Assembly: GCF_004114935.1 (NCBI RefSeq)
Contig: NZ_CP022221.1
Location: 2,749,001-2,813,000 of the forward strand
Source of the DNA: Bradyrhizobium zhanjiangense
GTDB taxonomy: Bacteria > Pseudomonadota > Alphaproteobacteria > Rhizobiales > Xanthobacteraceae
DNA length: 64,000 nt
Direction: 5' to 3'
The notes beneath the pieces are model-generated. The model was not told the DNA's origin and made no database searches. It was given only the letters and a program-made list of their open reading frames with translations. The position numbers and the translations under genes are program-made. Of this stretch, positions 48,517 through 58,719 are shown piece by piece; the stretch's first letter is position 1; each line of letters opens with the position of its first letter.

Positions 48517-49024
48517 CCCTCCAGTATTCCGAGATGATCTCGCCCACCATTCCGATTTGAAGTAATCCGTCTGATCAAGAGTCACCTTCGCCTGATCGGC
48601 CTCCCGCAGGAGGTGGTCGAGCAGTCCGGCGGGACGATTTCGGCGGTTCGATGCGGGCGCCGCCGCACTCCGCTTTTAGGGAGAGTGTGCGAGGCGACAC
48701 GCGCCGGAGCGTAGACATTCCCAGCTTTCAGCTTCCCGCGATCCTGGCTGATATCGCCATGCTAGACGCCAGTCGACCAGTCGAGCACGCCCAGTACCTT
48801 CCTGCAATTCGGCCTCAGCTCTCATCGGGCGAGCAGCTCAAGACGCCAGTCTCTAGCGCTGACTTCGTTTTTCGATTATCACCAAGCGGCGCGGCCCGCT
48901 TGCCTGCCTACCTACGTCGACTTCAGCAGCTCGTGATTGGTTGCGCAGATCACGAAGACCGCGCTCAATGCGCCATCACGACTTCAGTCCTTGGTCGGGT
49001 GATCCTTCTGACAGGAGCATAGAT
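48517..49024. other. upstream region of the NopJ-type gene
   Basis: No tts box found in this stretch. A plus-strand frame at 48651-49022 (123 codons, ending LGRVILLTGA 2 bp before the effector start) is the only candidate; it has no recognised domain and may be spurious or part of a longer lost gene. Confidence 0.35.
48651..49022 (+). CDS. hypothetical protein upstream of the NopJ-type gene
   Basis: 123 residues, unrecognised. The end (LSPSGAARLPAYLRRLQQLV) is helical, and the stop lies 2 bp before the effector ATG, so a coupled operon is possible. No motif, signal peptide or good start site. Could be a chance frame in GC-rich DNA. Confidence 0.25.
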   Translation: MRAPPHSAFRESVRGDTRRSVDIPSFQLPAILADIAMLDASRPVEHAQYLPAIRPQLSSGEQLKTPVSSADFVFRLSPSGAARLPAYLRRLQQLVIGCADHEDRAQCAITTSVLGRVILLTGA

Positions 49025-50164
49025 ATGGGCGGCTGCATTTCACGACTGAGCGTACGGCGCGAAGCCTCTCGGGATGACGGACACGCCCTGGAGGCGGAGT
49101 TTGCTACTCAGCTGGATTTGGTGCAATCGAGCCCGCGATCCAGTGTCGAAGCGCAGCGCGTGCCCGGATCATTTCGCGATGCCGATCGTGGAACCACGTC
49201 TTACGGTATTCGTCCGGCTCGCATCAACGAGAAGCTCCTGTCGCTTGGGCAAACGCTCGAGCGCGCCGGCCAAGCGGGAATCTCGTCCGATCTGATGAAA
49301 TACGGTCAGCAGGTCGTTCGCTACATGTCTGCGGACATGCAGCCGGACCAGGAATTGTTGTTCCTTGATATCGCCAATCTTCATCGCCTGGCAGACAGCT
49401 ATAACAGGCGCTACCCGGACCTTAATCTTAAATCTATGGACTCGCCCGCCGAGTTTCTTGAGGCGTTGGCGGACCGGCCGTCGGATAGTGCATGGCGTGC
49501 TGTCGTGCGGTTGGCGAACGGCGATATGCACCACTTTGCTGCTGATGTGCGCATCCGCGCCGGAGCACCGCCGACGGTTATCGTGATGGAGCCAGCCGAC
49601 CTCTACACCTTCGTGACCCCGTACTCCAGATTCCGACGGGAAGCGCTACAGCAGCTGGGACCGGAGCCGCAGTGGGCCTTCATTGGAGTCGGCGCGCAAA
49701 AATCGTCCGGTGATTGCCTGATGTTCGCCATGCAATTTGCGCTGGCAGCGCACCAAGAGTCGTCCACCTTCGATGGCTGGCATGACAATCTTCATCGCCA
49801 TGGAACGATTGCCGATAAAGGCGATGATTCCAGCAACTACATTCCCTCGCCCGACGCCATACTGGAATACGCCGACATAAGCTTGTTTCACGGGGAAAAG
49901 TTCCTTCCAGCGTCGTTTTACAAGCACTCCCACTCGAGAAGAGTTATCGAGGAGGTCGCACGCTACCAACCTGATATCAAAGACCAAGATGTAAGCAACA
50001 GCAGACGCGATCCGAAAACGGAGTCGCTGGCCGAGCGGCTCGATGCCTTTACTGTCCAGCGAGGCTCCAGCAAATACAGCGCATCTATCGAGACGTCGAG
50101 GGCAACCAAGATTCGCACGGCGTTGGACAGGATGCTATCCGACCAATACGATGTTTCGGGTTAA
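49025..50164 (+). CDS. nopJ: NopJ/YopJ-family acetyltransferase effector
   Basis: Type III effector of the YopJ family (serine/threonine/lysine acetyltransferases of host proteins). I chose ATG 49025 because it gives MGGCISRLS, a myristoylation (Gly2) plus palmitoylation (Cys4) signal for host plasma-membrane targeting; the longer frame from 48941 would hide it. The catalytic triad is visible with normal spacing: His170 (MHHFAADV), Glu189 (VIVMEPAD), Cys231 (SSGDCLMFAMQ). 379 residues. The triad is intact, so it is probably active. The allelic name NopJ is by family resemblance. Confidence 0.88.
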   Translation: MGGCISRLSVRREASRDDGHALEAEFATQLDLVQSSPRSSVEAQRVPGSFRDADRGTTSYGIRPARINEKLLSLGQTLERAGQAGISSDLMKYGQQVVRYMSADMQPDQELLFLDIANLHRLADSYNRRYPDLNLKSMDSPAEFLEALADRPSDSAWRAVVRLANGDMHHFAADVRIRAGAPPTVIVMEPADLYTFVTPYSRFRREALQQLGPEPQWAFIGVGAQKSSGDCLMFAMQFALAAHQESSTFDGWHDNLHRHGTIADKGDDSSNYIPSPDAILEYADISLFHGEKFLPASFYKHSHSRRVIEEVARYQPDIKDQDVSNSRRDPKTESLAERLDAFTVQRGSSKYSASIETSRATKIRTALDRMLSDQYDVSG

Positions 50165-50647
50165 GGCACGGAGGGATTTAGCGTTAGCGGCCCTGGCGCG
50201 TCACGGCGGCCGTTTCCGGGCCGAAAACTTGGCGCCATCCTCAATACCCAAGTTCCTCGGCGGGCGCGGTAGTTCGCAACCTGCATAGCTTTTAAGCCTT
50301 CATGCGCAGTTCAGTATTACGCTATGCAAAGTCTCCTCGCGGTGTGTTGCAAACACCTGGTCCGCTCGGGAGCAGAGTGCAAGGTCCCGCTGGACCTGGG
50401 AAGCCGATGAAAGCGAGCTTGGTGCGACAAAAATCGATAAACTATTGTATAGCTCGTTTTCCCTTTCCTTTCGGTCTTTATCGCACAGTCAGCTATTGGA
50501 GCGTAGACTCTCGGTGACAATTGTCTCCGCTGTCGTCGGATAGCTCAATCTCCACGCAAACAGACGTCGCAACAGCGACGCGCCCTTAACAATAAGTGTT
50601 GGCCAACCTCAGCATGTATTCGGCTGGTTGGATAAAAGTATCCCGAG
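50165..50647. other. intergenic region, no gene seen
   Basis: AT-richer than the surroundings. Contains GTCAGCTATTGG at 50486, too far from a tts box to call. No nod box on the plus strand in front of the NolL-like gene. Confidence 0.4.
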
Positions 50648-51730
50648 ATGTTGATTGATCATGTAACAGGAAAGGTTGTGCCTGAGACCGCGCACGATCG
50701 CGATCTCGCTTTGGATTTCACCAAAGGAGTGCTCATCATTTTAGTGATCGTTGGTCACCTGATCCAATATATCCTCTACCAAAACGAAGGATTTTGGGAT
50801 TCGGCATGCTTCAAATGGATCTACATGTTCCACATGCCCCTCTTTATGGCGATAAGCGGTTATCTTTCTTGCCGAGCGCTACTGGTGAAGTCGTTCACGC
50901 AAGCTATCGGCGATCGTGCGACGCAGCTCCTGGTGCCAATGCTGTTTTGGTGCTCTCTTCTGGAGTCATTAAAGTTTGCCGTGTTTCCCCGATCGGCGGG
51001 CGCAGCAGACACCGTTTTTCAGTTTCTGAATGAGTTCGCCGGCACATACTGGTTCGTCTGGGCTGCGTTCATTTGTTTTATTCTCGCTAAAACTATTTCG
51101 ATCTCCAATCATTGGTCGCCCTTTGCCTTGTTCGTATCCGTCATTCTGGTCGTGCTTGCGCCTCTGACTTTTTCCATATTCCCTCTCATAAAGTATATGT
51201 ACCCGTTTTACTGCCTGGGATTCTCATTTGCGCAGTCGAGAGACCGGTGGACGAGCATAATGCGCTCTCACAGGCCATTCTTGATTATGTCTGCCTCAAT
51301 AGCGGCTATGATGTGCTTTCTGGCCTGGCGCAACGACACTTATGTCTACAACAATCTCGCTTTGGTCCAGGATTTGCAGTCGGGAAAAAACGTGCTTCTG
51401 ATGTTCATCGGCTCCGCAGCTGCCTCAGCGGTAATGATTGAGGTCCTGCTTCGATGCTGGAATATTGGTCGCTCAAATCGGGTGGTCCGGTTTATCGCCG
51501 CGAAACTGGGGCCGAGTACGCTCGTGCTGTACTTGATTCAGGGTACGGTATTCCGCCTCATGGATTCCATACAATATGGAGAACTTTGGGGCCTCACAAT
51601 GAGGTCAGCCGCGGCTGCATTTCTCGGGACAATGATTGTTGCCGTCGCGCTAGCGGTTCGCTGGACCGTGCGCGACATTCCTTATCTGTCCCAGCTCATG
51701 CTCGGAGTGCCACCCCGCTCACTTCGATAA
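50648..51730 (+). CDS. NolL-like acyltransferase-3 membrane protein
   Basis: Integral membrane O-acetyltransferase of the acyltransferase-3 family, about ten transmembrane helices in 360 residues. The first helix with DFTKGVLIILVIVGHLIQYI and the following IYMFHMPLFMAISGY are family hallmarks, with His in VGH as the likely catalytic residue. The opening resembles NolL, which acetylates the fucose of rhizobial Nod factors, and the symbiotic setting fits; other sugars or exopolysaccharide are possible targets. No nod box is seen in the 480 bp upstream. Start at ATG 50648. Confidence 0.75.
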   Translation: MLIDHVTGKVVPETAHDRDLALDFTKGVLIILVIVGHLIQYILYQNEGFWDSACFKWIYMFHMPLFMAISGYLSCRALLVKSFTQAIGDRATQLLVPMLFWCSLLESLKFAVFPRSAGAADTVFQFLNEFAGTYWFVWAAFICFILAKTISISNHWSPFALFVSVILVVLAPLTFSIFPLIKYMYPFYCLGFSFAQSRDRWTSIMRSHRPFLIMSASIAAMMCFLAWRNDTYVYNNLALVQDLQSGKNVLLMFIGSAAASAVMIEVLLRCWNIGRSNRVVRFIAAKLGPSTLVLYLIQGTVFRLMDSIQYGELWGLTMRSAAAAFLGTMIVAVALAVRWTVRDIPYLSQLMLGVPPRSLR

Positions 51731-51975
51731 GTAGCTGTAACCGAGATCTGATCAGGAGGCTCTCGCAAAACCATCATAGATTGCGTGCCTTGTGAACCTG
51801 CTATCTACTCAAGGCGAGACAATCTGGAAAGATGTCCTCGAAAATTGGGTCGTCGACCCACGTAATTTGCTTCCCCCGAACGTTAGCGCCGATGCGGCCG
51901 ATTCCTTCGAGGGGAGCGCGAAGGTTCGGTCCCATGCGTCACGAGAAGGTGGGAGCAGAACGGCGCTTGCGATGA

Positions 51976-53565
51976 TCAGAAGAATATCAACGTAGATACC
52001 AACAGATTGAGCGCGTGTTCCGTTTGGGGCGTGTGTGTGATGCTTGTCGGGTAATGAATGTATGACAGTCCGACGCTTGCATATATGCCCGGAGCGAGAT
52101 GCGCGATGTATGTTCCCGTGACTGCTGTGCTATCGCGGTGCGCAAGCTGGCCTTTAGCCAGAGCAGCATCCACTGCAAGCTTACTCCAGGCCGTGTCGGT
52201 CGCAACGAGAGCAATCAGATCGCTGGGCCGGCTATCAAAAGGTCCCTTCGCATAAAGACGAAGCTCGTAGTACCGGCTGATCCTGTTGCGCTCGGGTGGA
52301 GCTCCCATGACGGAGAAGCCGCCGTAGATGCCGCGAGACGGCGACCCAAGGGCATCGCTCTGCCAGAGCTGCCTGTCCGCAGCGATGTAGTGAAAATTAT
52401 TTCCGCTCTCCCTTTGTTGCTTGGGGTCCGCCAAATTCGTGTAGCGGCTACTGTTCAAACCAACGCCCGCCCGCAGCCACGTGTCGGGTACGCCGGGAGC
52501 AGCCTTGCTCTTGTAGCCGGCTTCTTCGACGAGAACGATGCCTGCATTGGCCGTGCTCCATTTCAAGCCGGTGGGATTCTCGGTTATATGGGCATAGGTA
52601 CCATCTGGACTGATTGAGCGCTGGACGGAGACCTTATTGTACAAGCGAGCGTCAAAATTGTACTTCAAGTTGACCGCGGGCGTCGGCGCGGCATTGGTGC
52701 TCATCCCTGCCTGGAACAACGCAGACATGTTCGATCCTGTAATCCCTCCGAACAATGTGCCGGTGAACTCATTTTGGTTTCTGAGGTAGCCAAGTTTGAG
52801 TTCTAGTGTCCTGTCCAAGAAAGTCTGGTAGTAGGCGAGCGTATTGAGTCCCACTCGATCTGGCCCTGGGCGATCCCACGTCCAGTATTGCTGCTCGGCT
52901 CCTACGACAATCTGTCCGTCGGCAATGCCAAACCGGCTCAGATCGTAGGTGACGATCATGAAATTCGCCGACGCGAAAGTCGGATTCTGGCCCATGTAGA
53001 GCTGGTTTGCGATAGTGCTTCTCGCTGCATGCGGTAGCTGGTTGCTTGCAAAGGAGTTATGTGTCCACCCAATATATCCGATGCCAACGTCTGCCAGCGC
53101 AGATCTAACGCCCCCCTTGTCCTGATCAATCGTATCTGCAGGACCTGGGATTGGGAACCACAACCCTTTTTCACGTAGATTGTCGTACCTTTGGAAGGGA
53201 TCGATCGTTTTTTGCGGTCTCGTCTGAGCAGCCCTGTCCCCATTGCCGCGCTTCTCGAAAGGCACTCCGGGACCTGCTGCTGGCGCCAGGGCAGGAGGGC
53301 GGATTGCCTGACGGATCAGGTCGATCGGGAGCTTTGCGGCCCGATCGGAAGTATTTCCTTTTTTGCTGGCCTGATCCACAGGGTGGTTACTAGGATTAAG
53401 TCCGCTCGCGGTTTGTGCCAGTACGGAATTGCCGCCCAGACAAGCCGCTAGCGAAAGTGCGATAACAAGCCCAGATTGCTTTCCCCTTGGTCTGAAACTG
53501 AAAGAAAGTGCTGCCCTAGCCGAGTATGTCCGAGACGAGGTCGTCGCAAGAAGGCAATCACGCAT
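51976..53565 (-). CDS. OprB-type carbohydrate porin
   Basis: Outer-membrane sugar-selective porin of the OprB family. The frame is open much further upstream (to 54336), but that part runs through a dispersed repeat and is low-quality; the likely start is ATG 53565 (MRDCLLATTSS) or 53583. A signal peptide with core LVIALSLAACLGGNSVLAQ is followed by a roughly 80-residue Pro/Lys-rich linker and then the beta-barrel from about GLWFPIPGPADTI. Alternating strands end with the C-terminal aromatic (NLLVSTLIFF). About 530 residues. Probably moves sugars through the outer membrane. Confidence 0.8.
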   Translation of the reverse strand: MRDCLLATTSSRTYSARAALSFSFRPRGKQSGLVIALSLAACLGGNSVLAQTASGLNPSNHPVDQASKKGNTSDRAAKLPIDLIRQAIRPPALAPAAGPGVPFEKRGNGDRAAQTRPQKTIDPFQRYDNLREKGLWFPIPGPADTIDQDKGGVRSALADVGIGYIGWTHNSFASNQLPHAARSTIANQLYMGQNPTFASANFMIVTYDLSRFGIADGQIVVGAEQQYWTWDRPGPDRVGLNTLAYYQTFLDRTLELKLGYLRNQNEFTGTLFGGITGSNMSALFQAGMSTNAAPTPAVNLKYNFDARLYNKVSVQRSISPDGTYAHITENPTGLKWSTANAGIVLVEEAGYKSKAAPGVPDTWLRAGVGLNSSRYTNLADPKQQRESGNNFHYIAADRQLWQSDALGSPSRGIYGGFSVMGAPPERNRISRYYELRLYAKGPFDSRPSDLIALVATDTAWSKLAVDAALAKGQLAHRDSTAVTGTYIAHLAPGIYASVGLSYIHYPTSITHTPQTEHALNLLVSTLIFF

Positions 53566-53583
53566 GGCGTACTTCGGGTCCAT

Positions 53584-54710
53584 GTCTGCCGGCCATGAAT
53601 AGATTGGACTGCGGCCTGATTGGCCCTGAGTGAGCTCCCGGCGGAGTGTGGCACGCGCCTGCTTCCACATCGTCATTGCGAGCGCAGCGAAGTAATCCAG
53701 AATCCCTCCGCGGCGGCAGTCTGGATCGCTTCGGCGCCAGCGCTCCTCGCAATGACGAGCAAGCGGCATCGCCGACGTCGTTTCGCATCCGAGGGCGAGG
53801 GGACGAGCCAGAACTCGATCTATCCGAACAGAGCCACTCAGGCTTCCTGAACCTCTCAGCTCGCGGCGCGATGATGATCTGGTCCGAAACTTTGCTTGTG
53901 CATGACGCCGGTGCGCCGAGAGCCAGCGGAGAGCGCTGGCTCGGCATATGCTCACGAGCGCGCGGAGCGTTCTGTCCTGGCCACCAAGACGTTGCGAATG
54001 TCCACCTTGCTCACTGTGAGCCAGGCGAGTCTGGCGGTGCCGCGCATCTGCATCGAAGGCGGCTTTCTGGACCAAACGGCAGCTAGCAGAAAGCAAGGCT
54101 CGCCGCGCAAGAGGCTTGGCTTCACGAAGCGCTTCATTGGTATCGTTGTCAGCGAAACACGAGACAATCGGCGGGCTTGAAGGCCGAAGAGCCCTTGAAT
54201 GTGGGCGCGCGGCAACCACTCCACAACATCCAACGTGGTGGCCCAGAAGACCGGAGGAATCAGTCATCGAGCAGCTTTGGCGAATATCGGCGAGCAGTTG
54301 CTGGTTGCCGTCAGCGCGGCAAAACTTGTCTTGCATCCGAATCCTTGACGTGCGCGGCGTTCGTTGGTCACGCTTGGCACGTGCCCGTCATCTCGAACAA
54401 CCTGCCGGAGCTGGTAGTTGATCAGGTGCAATGATTGCCGGTCCAATCGGCCATTGCGGCTCGGCCGATCAGCCGTGGCGCTTACGTGGCGCGTCCGGAC
54501 GAAGTTGCTGGTCTGGGCAATGCGTGAGGCGGGGCTCCATCGAACACTTGCAGGAATCCGTGGACGGTTTGCATTCGTGCCGGGGGACGGTAGGAAAATC
54601 TGCAAGGTTCTTCTGAATGATGAGAAAATGCTGCACCATCGTCGACGAAGACGAGAACCGTTGCTCGTCGACAAGATAAGCCTGCTGGAATGGGATCTTG
54701 AGCGAGGACA
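53584..54710. other. gene-poor region with dispersed palindrome
   Basis: Over 1.1 kb with no gene I can support. It holds the 53671-53757 repeat. The long minus-strand frame through it is an accidental extension of the porin, and plus-strand frames (for example 54418-54720) match nothing known. Confidence 0.45.
53671..53757. repeat. dispersed palindromic element
   Basis: Begins CGTCATTGCGAGCGCAGCGA and ends CTCCTCGCAATGACG, with AATCCAGAATC and CTGGATCGCTTCG as inner complementary parts. This 87-bp imperfect palindrome is the widespread intergenic repeat seen many times in Bradyrhizobium and Rhodopseudomonas genomes. Confidence 0.8.
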
Positions 54711-55229
54711 ATGGACTTGATTGATCAAGCGGCCGCTTCAGACTTGCGGCCGCTCTTGCACGGGCCATCAAGACGGATCCTCCCGGTTTTGGTGCTCCCG
54801 CTTATCCTCGTCGGCTCGTGTGCCGCTGGCGCCTGGCTTTGGGCTAACCTTGCAGAGTTTGTCGAGACGCCGGAAAGCAGGGATGTCGCTTCAACAATGA
54901 GCCTGTCACTAGAGGACAGGGCATCCCTATTCGAGATAAAGTGGGCACAGCAGAAAACTGGCGATGAGATCGCAGAACTCAATCGCCGGATTGGTGCCCA
55001 GCGGGATGTCCTCAAAGGGATACTGGATCAGATCACCATGCTGAGTTCGCGGATCGATGCGCTGCAGAGTTCAACACCTGTCCCTTCTGCTGCTTCCGAG
55101 CCTCCTTTGTCGCCAGCCCGGGCTGTTTCGAGGGTCGCCAGGAAACGCTTCGGGCGGTCCAAACCACGTGGACCTGTTTCCATCGGAGGCGCGCCAGTGA
55201 TCGCCGGACCGAAGACAGCCGAGCCTTGA
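54711..55229 (+). CDS. membrane-anchored coiled-coil protein, unknown
   Basis: 172 residues, not recognised. One transmembrane helix (about 24-47, ILPVLVLPLILVGSCAAGAW) is followed by a periplasmic coiled coil (about 70-118, SLFEIKWAQQKTGDEIAELN and LDQITMLSSRIDALQ). The Pro/Arg-rich tail (RVARKRFGRSKPRG) is probably disordered. The clean TM-plus-coil design suggests a real gene. Stands alone; the hemN gene downstream is on the other strand. Confidence 0.65.
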   Translation: MDLIDQAAASDLRPLLHGPSRRILPVLVLPLILVGSCAAGAWLWANLAEFVETPESRDVASTMSLSLEDRASLFEIKWAQQKTGDEIAELNRRIGAQRDVLKGILDQITMLSSRIDALQSSTPVPSAASEPPLSPARAVSRVARKRFGRSKPRGPVSIGGAPVIAGPKTAEP

Positions 55230-55634
55230 GGTCTGAGACGCTGCAGGGGTGGTCGAGTCTCCAACTGTGCTCGAGGAGGTGGACCGTAGCTTCGCAAAGC
55301 TGCCTCCAGCCGTAAAATACCCGAAGCTTGTGCGGGCGTCGGCTTCTCCAGCGGCACGTCGCTGAGGCCGTCACCATTATCAAGAGCACTCAAGGGGAGG
55401 CGGGGTAGAGCCCGTTCGGCATGATCGAGCCGTGGCCCTGAACGGCGGAATCCGCTGCGCCTCTCCTTCAATCAGCTTCCTTTTAGTCAGCCCTTCTGGT
55501 TTGAGGCCATAACGTTGTCATCACACCGTCGCTGCATTCTCGAAATCTGGCCTGTCTGCCGGAGGTGGCCTCTTCGGATCATTCCCTTCCCGAAGAGCTT
55601 AGATGTTTGTTATCCGATCACATGCGTGGCTTAG
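55230..55634. other. intergenic, hairpin near the hemN end
   Basis: No gene. CTCTTCGG (55570-55577) pairs with CCGAAGAG (55590-55597), 8-bp stem, 38 bp after the hemN stop; no T-run, so only a weak terminator candidate. Confidence 0.35.
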
Positions 55635-56969
55635 TTAATAGGGCGTACGGTCGAGATACGTGTCGAATGCGGCAGCAACAGCACGAATGACAAACCGGTG
55701 TTCCTGCTTGACCCGAATGAATCCCTCTTCAATGTCCACTATCCCGTCTTCGGCAAGCATTCCCAGCCGGTCGGCCGAATTGAGAAGAGGAATCGGATCA
55801 AATCCGTGAGCAGCACAGATCGCTGGTACGTCGGCCTGCAAATCGCACATCAGACGCTCGATAATTGCGGCGCGGAGCCGATCTTCGGGGGAGAGACAGT
55901 AGCCTTTTGAGGTTGCCAGACGACCAGCCTGAATGTGTTGGCCATAGGAAGCGGTCGCGCTCTCGTTCTGGACGTAACCGTCACGCAGACGGCCGATGGC
56001 TGACGGACCTAAGCCGATCACGGTTTTGCAGGTATCAGCCGAATAACCCAGGGAGTTGCGGCGCAGCTGACCGGCTTTCTGCGCCAGCGCGAGCTCGTCG
56101 TTGGGCAGGGCGAAATGGTCGAGCCCGATCTGGCGGTAGCCGGCCGAGACCAGCGTATCTGCAATAGCCGCGGCTTGCTCAGCGCGGGCCACATTATCCG
56201 GCAGCGCCGTCTCATCGATCTGGCGCTGACGTTTCATATAGGAGGGGACGTGAGCATAGCCGAAAACCGCAAGCCGGTCTGGCCGCATGGCCAGAGCCGT
56301 CCGCGCGGAGTCCACGCAGGACCGCACCGTCTGATGTGGCAGTCCGAAGAGAAGGTCGAAATTGATGCGCCTTATCCCATGCTGGCGAAGGCTTTCGACG
56401 ACAGAAGCCGTTTGGACCTCGCTCTGGACGCGGTTGATCGCCCTTTGAACCACGGGGTCGAAGCTTTGCACGCCTATGCTCGCGCGACTGATCCCCGCCG
56501 CTTCTAACGTTTCGACCATCTCGGCCGTGAACGCACGCGGGTCGATTTCTATGGCGATGGTAGCTGATTTGCTGAACGCAAAGCAGCTGCGCAGGAGTTC
56601 CATCAAGCTCAGGAAATCGGACGGCGCAATAGTGGTTGGCGTCCCGCCGCCGAAATGCACGTCGCTCACCGGCAGAGCGGGCGGCGCTTGCTCTGCGACC
56701 AAGCGTATCTCATCCTGCACCGCCGCCAAATAGTTGCGGATCGGTCGCTCGCTGCGAGTGAGGCTTGTAGGGAAGCCGCAATACCAGCAGATCGAGCGAC
56801 AGAACGGAACGTGGAGGTAGAGCGATACGGGTTCGTTCGGCGGCAGCCGCCTCAACCATGTCTCACAAATCTTGGGGCCGACCATCGCGGAGAAATCCGG
56901 TACGGTTGGGTAGATCGTGTACCAAGGCAGGCGAGCATCGCAATACTTGTTTAGGAGGGAGGTCTTCAA
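55635..56969 (-). CDS. hemN: oxygen-independent coproporphyrinogen III oxidase
   Basis: Radical-SAM enzyme that makes protoporphyrinogen IX from coproporphyrinogen III without oxygen, for haem synthesis in low-oxygen nodules. The motif CRSICWYCGF gives the CxxxCxxC ligands of the 4Fe-4S cluster (about residues 57-64). VHFGGGTPTTI binds S-adenosylmethionine, and the family features GLPHQT and QIGLDHFALP are present. The C-terminal HemN domain ends IRAVAAAFDTYL. 444 residues, complete. A FixK-type box lies 59 bp upstream of the start, matching known FixK2 control of hemN in Bradyrhizobium. Confidence 0.93.
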   Translation of the reverse strand: MKTSLLNKYCDARLPWYTIYPTVPDFSAMVGPKICETWLRRLPPNEPVSLYLHVPFCRSICWYCGFPTSLTRSERPIRNYLAAVQDEIRLVAEQAPPALPVSDVHFGGGTPTTIAPSDFLSLMELLRSCFAFSKSATIAIEIDPRAFTAEMVETLEAAGISRASIGVQSFDPVVQRAINRVQSEVQTASVVESLRQHGIRRINFDLLFGLPHQTVRSCVDSARTALAMRPDRLAVFGYAHVPSYMKRQRQIDETALPDNVARAEQAAAIADTLVSAGYRQIGLDHFALPNDELALAQKAGQLRRNSLGYSADTCKTVIGLGPSAIGRLRDGYVQNESATASYGQHIQAGRLATSKGYCLSPEDRLRAAIIERLMCDLQADVPAICAAHGFDPIPLLNSADRLGMLAEDGIVDIEEGFIRVKQEHRFVIRAVAAAFDTYLDRTPY

Positions 56970-57027
56970 GGCTTAACTTTCCCATGCTCAAACAGCGTGA
57001 AGCTGACCGGTGCCCTCTCTTATGTCT

Positions 57028-57041
57028 TTGCGTTGTGTCAA
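57028..57041 (-). promoter_or_regulatory. FixK/FNR-like box upstream of hemN
   Basis: TTGCGTTGTGTCAA matches the TTG-N8-CAA core of FixK2/FNR sites (consensus TTGAT-N4-ATCAA; C at position 4 is allowed in FixK2 sites). It is 59 bp from the hemN ATG. Confidence 0.6.
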
Positions 57042-58719
57042 ACGCGCCTAACTGTTCTTGAGATTGGTGCCGCTCGCGATGTCACTGCGAACCCAGCTTG
57101 GGGGCCGGAGTGGGAGTGAGCGCCGCTCCTTGGCGATTATCTGGATTCTTGTGGGTAGAATGAACGTCTCTTACGAGTACGGCCCAAGCGGCTAGACGTC
57201 TCCCGACTCAGCCTGCCCTCATTCATCCGAGGGCGGGTCGCTTCTGCACTCCCTGACATGCAGCAGGGATCTAAAGGCATCACCAAGAGCGGGCCAGGCT
57301 GTACCCAGACTCAAGCTGGTGTTCCGTGGAAAATCGATGTGCATGCTCGCAGCATTCGACCGATGCCTCCCGTCCAAGGCCGGCGTGTCACGGAAAATAC
57401 GTTGCTTGCTGGATGAAGAGCGCCAAGTGCGCGATCGTACAACGTGACGCTACGTGCGATTCAAGTCCTTTGGAGCAGCTCACGAAAAACATTGTCGAAG
57501 TTCAAGTACAAAACGCAATGAGCCTCAATTCCGCCACGCTGCTTGTCTCATTGCCGCGAGCATCATCACGGATGTACTGATGATGTTGGGCGAGCCCGGC
57601 GCACTTTCGACACCCGGCAAAGTGCGTCGGGTGCGCTTGGTTTGGCGGCGTCTCGTTCCGGCTCCAATGCAGCTCGCCAACTCACAACAACTTGCAGGTC
57701 CTGCTTATAGCGAACGCGAGCCGGGCCAGAAACCGCGCACGTGACACTATCTGCGATGTTTTATTCTGCTTCAGCGCTTGATGTCCTTTGTTTTTTGACA
57801 TCGCCTTTGCGGCTAGCGGTCGCTGTCAGAGCGCGCACAATTGCAGTTGACCCCTCATTGGCCTCGCGATCAATCCGATGCAGCAGCAGCTCTACTGTTT
57901 CACATAGACCGCCTGGCGAGGCGTCGATCATCCCGTCACAAGGAATCGTTCTCGCGCGGCGACCTGGAGGCCATCTAGGCAGAAGCCGGTTGGGAGATCT
58001 TGCGCCGGATCATTACACCAAATGGGAGTGGCACCCCTGGCATTCCAGTCCATTCACACTGGATCGAGAAAGTTTGTGCTTCGTAAGCCGATCGGGTCTG
58101 AAGATCAACTTCCGCGAATGAGAGCTGAGCTATCAAGGCAGCGAGGATGATCGCCAAACAGTTTGATAACTTGAAACTGGGCACGCACCAGGGACCCATA
58201 ATTGAAATGCTCAGCTCGCCGCCAGGCTTCCATCGGGTGACGACTACCCGCAAGACGGTTGGCGGCAACAATCAAGCATAGCGACGGCTACGTACGTCAG
58301 TATATGATCTGTGGCGATCATCCCCTTCAGTTCGCTATTGAAACGTTTGTGGCAAATGTCGATAGTTCACGCCCCCAAACCGCCTGGCTCTATCAGCAGC
58401 CTTCAGCGGGACCGCGTGAGAGGGTCTCAGCGTGTTTCAGATGGAGATGGGATCGAGGAACGATCGCGTCGACGCACCATGCGCCCAAGCGCCATTCCTG
58501 GTGTAAAACGGCGTCGAACTCATCGGAGAGCCGGTGAAAGGATGACTCTCTAGGCGTGCCTGATTTCATAGGGGCCTGCGCGATAGTGGCGGCTTCGTGG
58601 CGGAGGGAGCTCATTGCCGCGCCTCCGCATCCTTGCCAATTGACTGCGACCTTCTGGCGCTCAGAACATCTTCCCTGACAATCTCCATTAGCAGCGCGCT
58701 GCAAGGACGGACTTAACCC
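57042..58719. other. gene-poor stretch
   Basis: About 1.7 kb with many short frames on both strands, none with a recognisable domain, signal peptide or good start. It has the look of decayed DNA. No RNA gene seen. Confidence 0.4.

Noticed and set aside
50420..50455. ATCGAT-containing stretch on the minus strand resembling part of a nod box
   Set aside because: Wrong strand for the NolL-like gene and only a short core matches; the longer conserved blocks of a nod box are missing.
50486..50516. GTCAGCTATTGG as a tts box
   Set aside because: Only the first block fits; TCG and AAGC blocks are absent.
53584..54336. Long N-terminal extension of the porin frame
   Set aside because: It reads through a dispersed palindrome, lacks conserved features and comes before an obvious signal peptide.
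57215..57240. GCCCTC...GAGGGC hairpin as terminator
   Set aside because: No gene ends nearby and no T-run follows.
58031..58050. TGGCAC...GGCAT as a sigma-54 promoter
   Set aside because: Spacing between the GG and GC elements is wrong and no gene follows.
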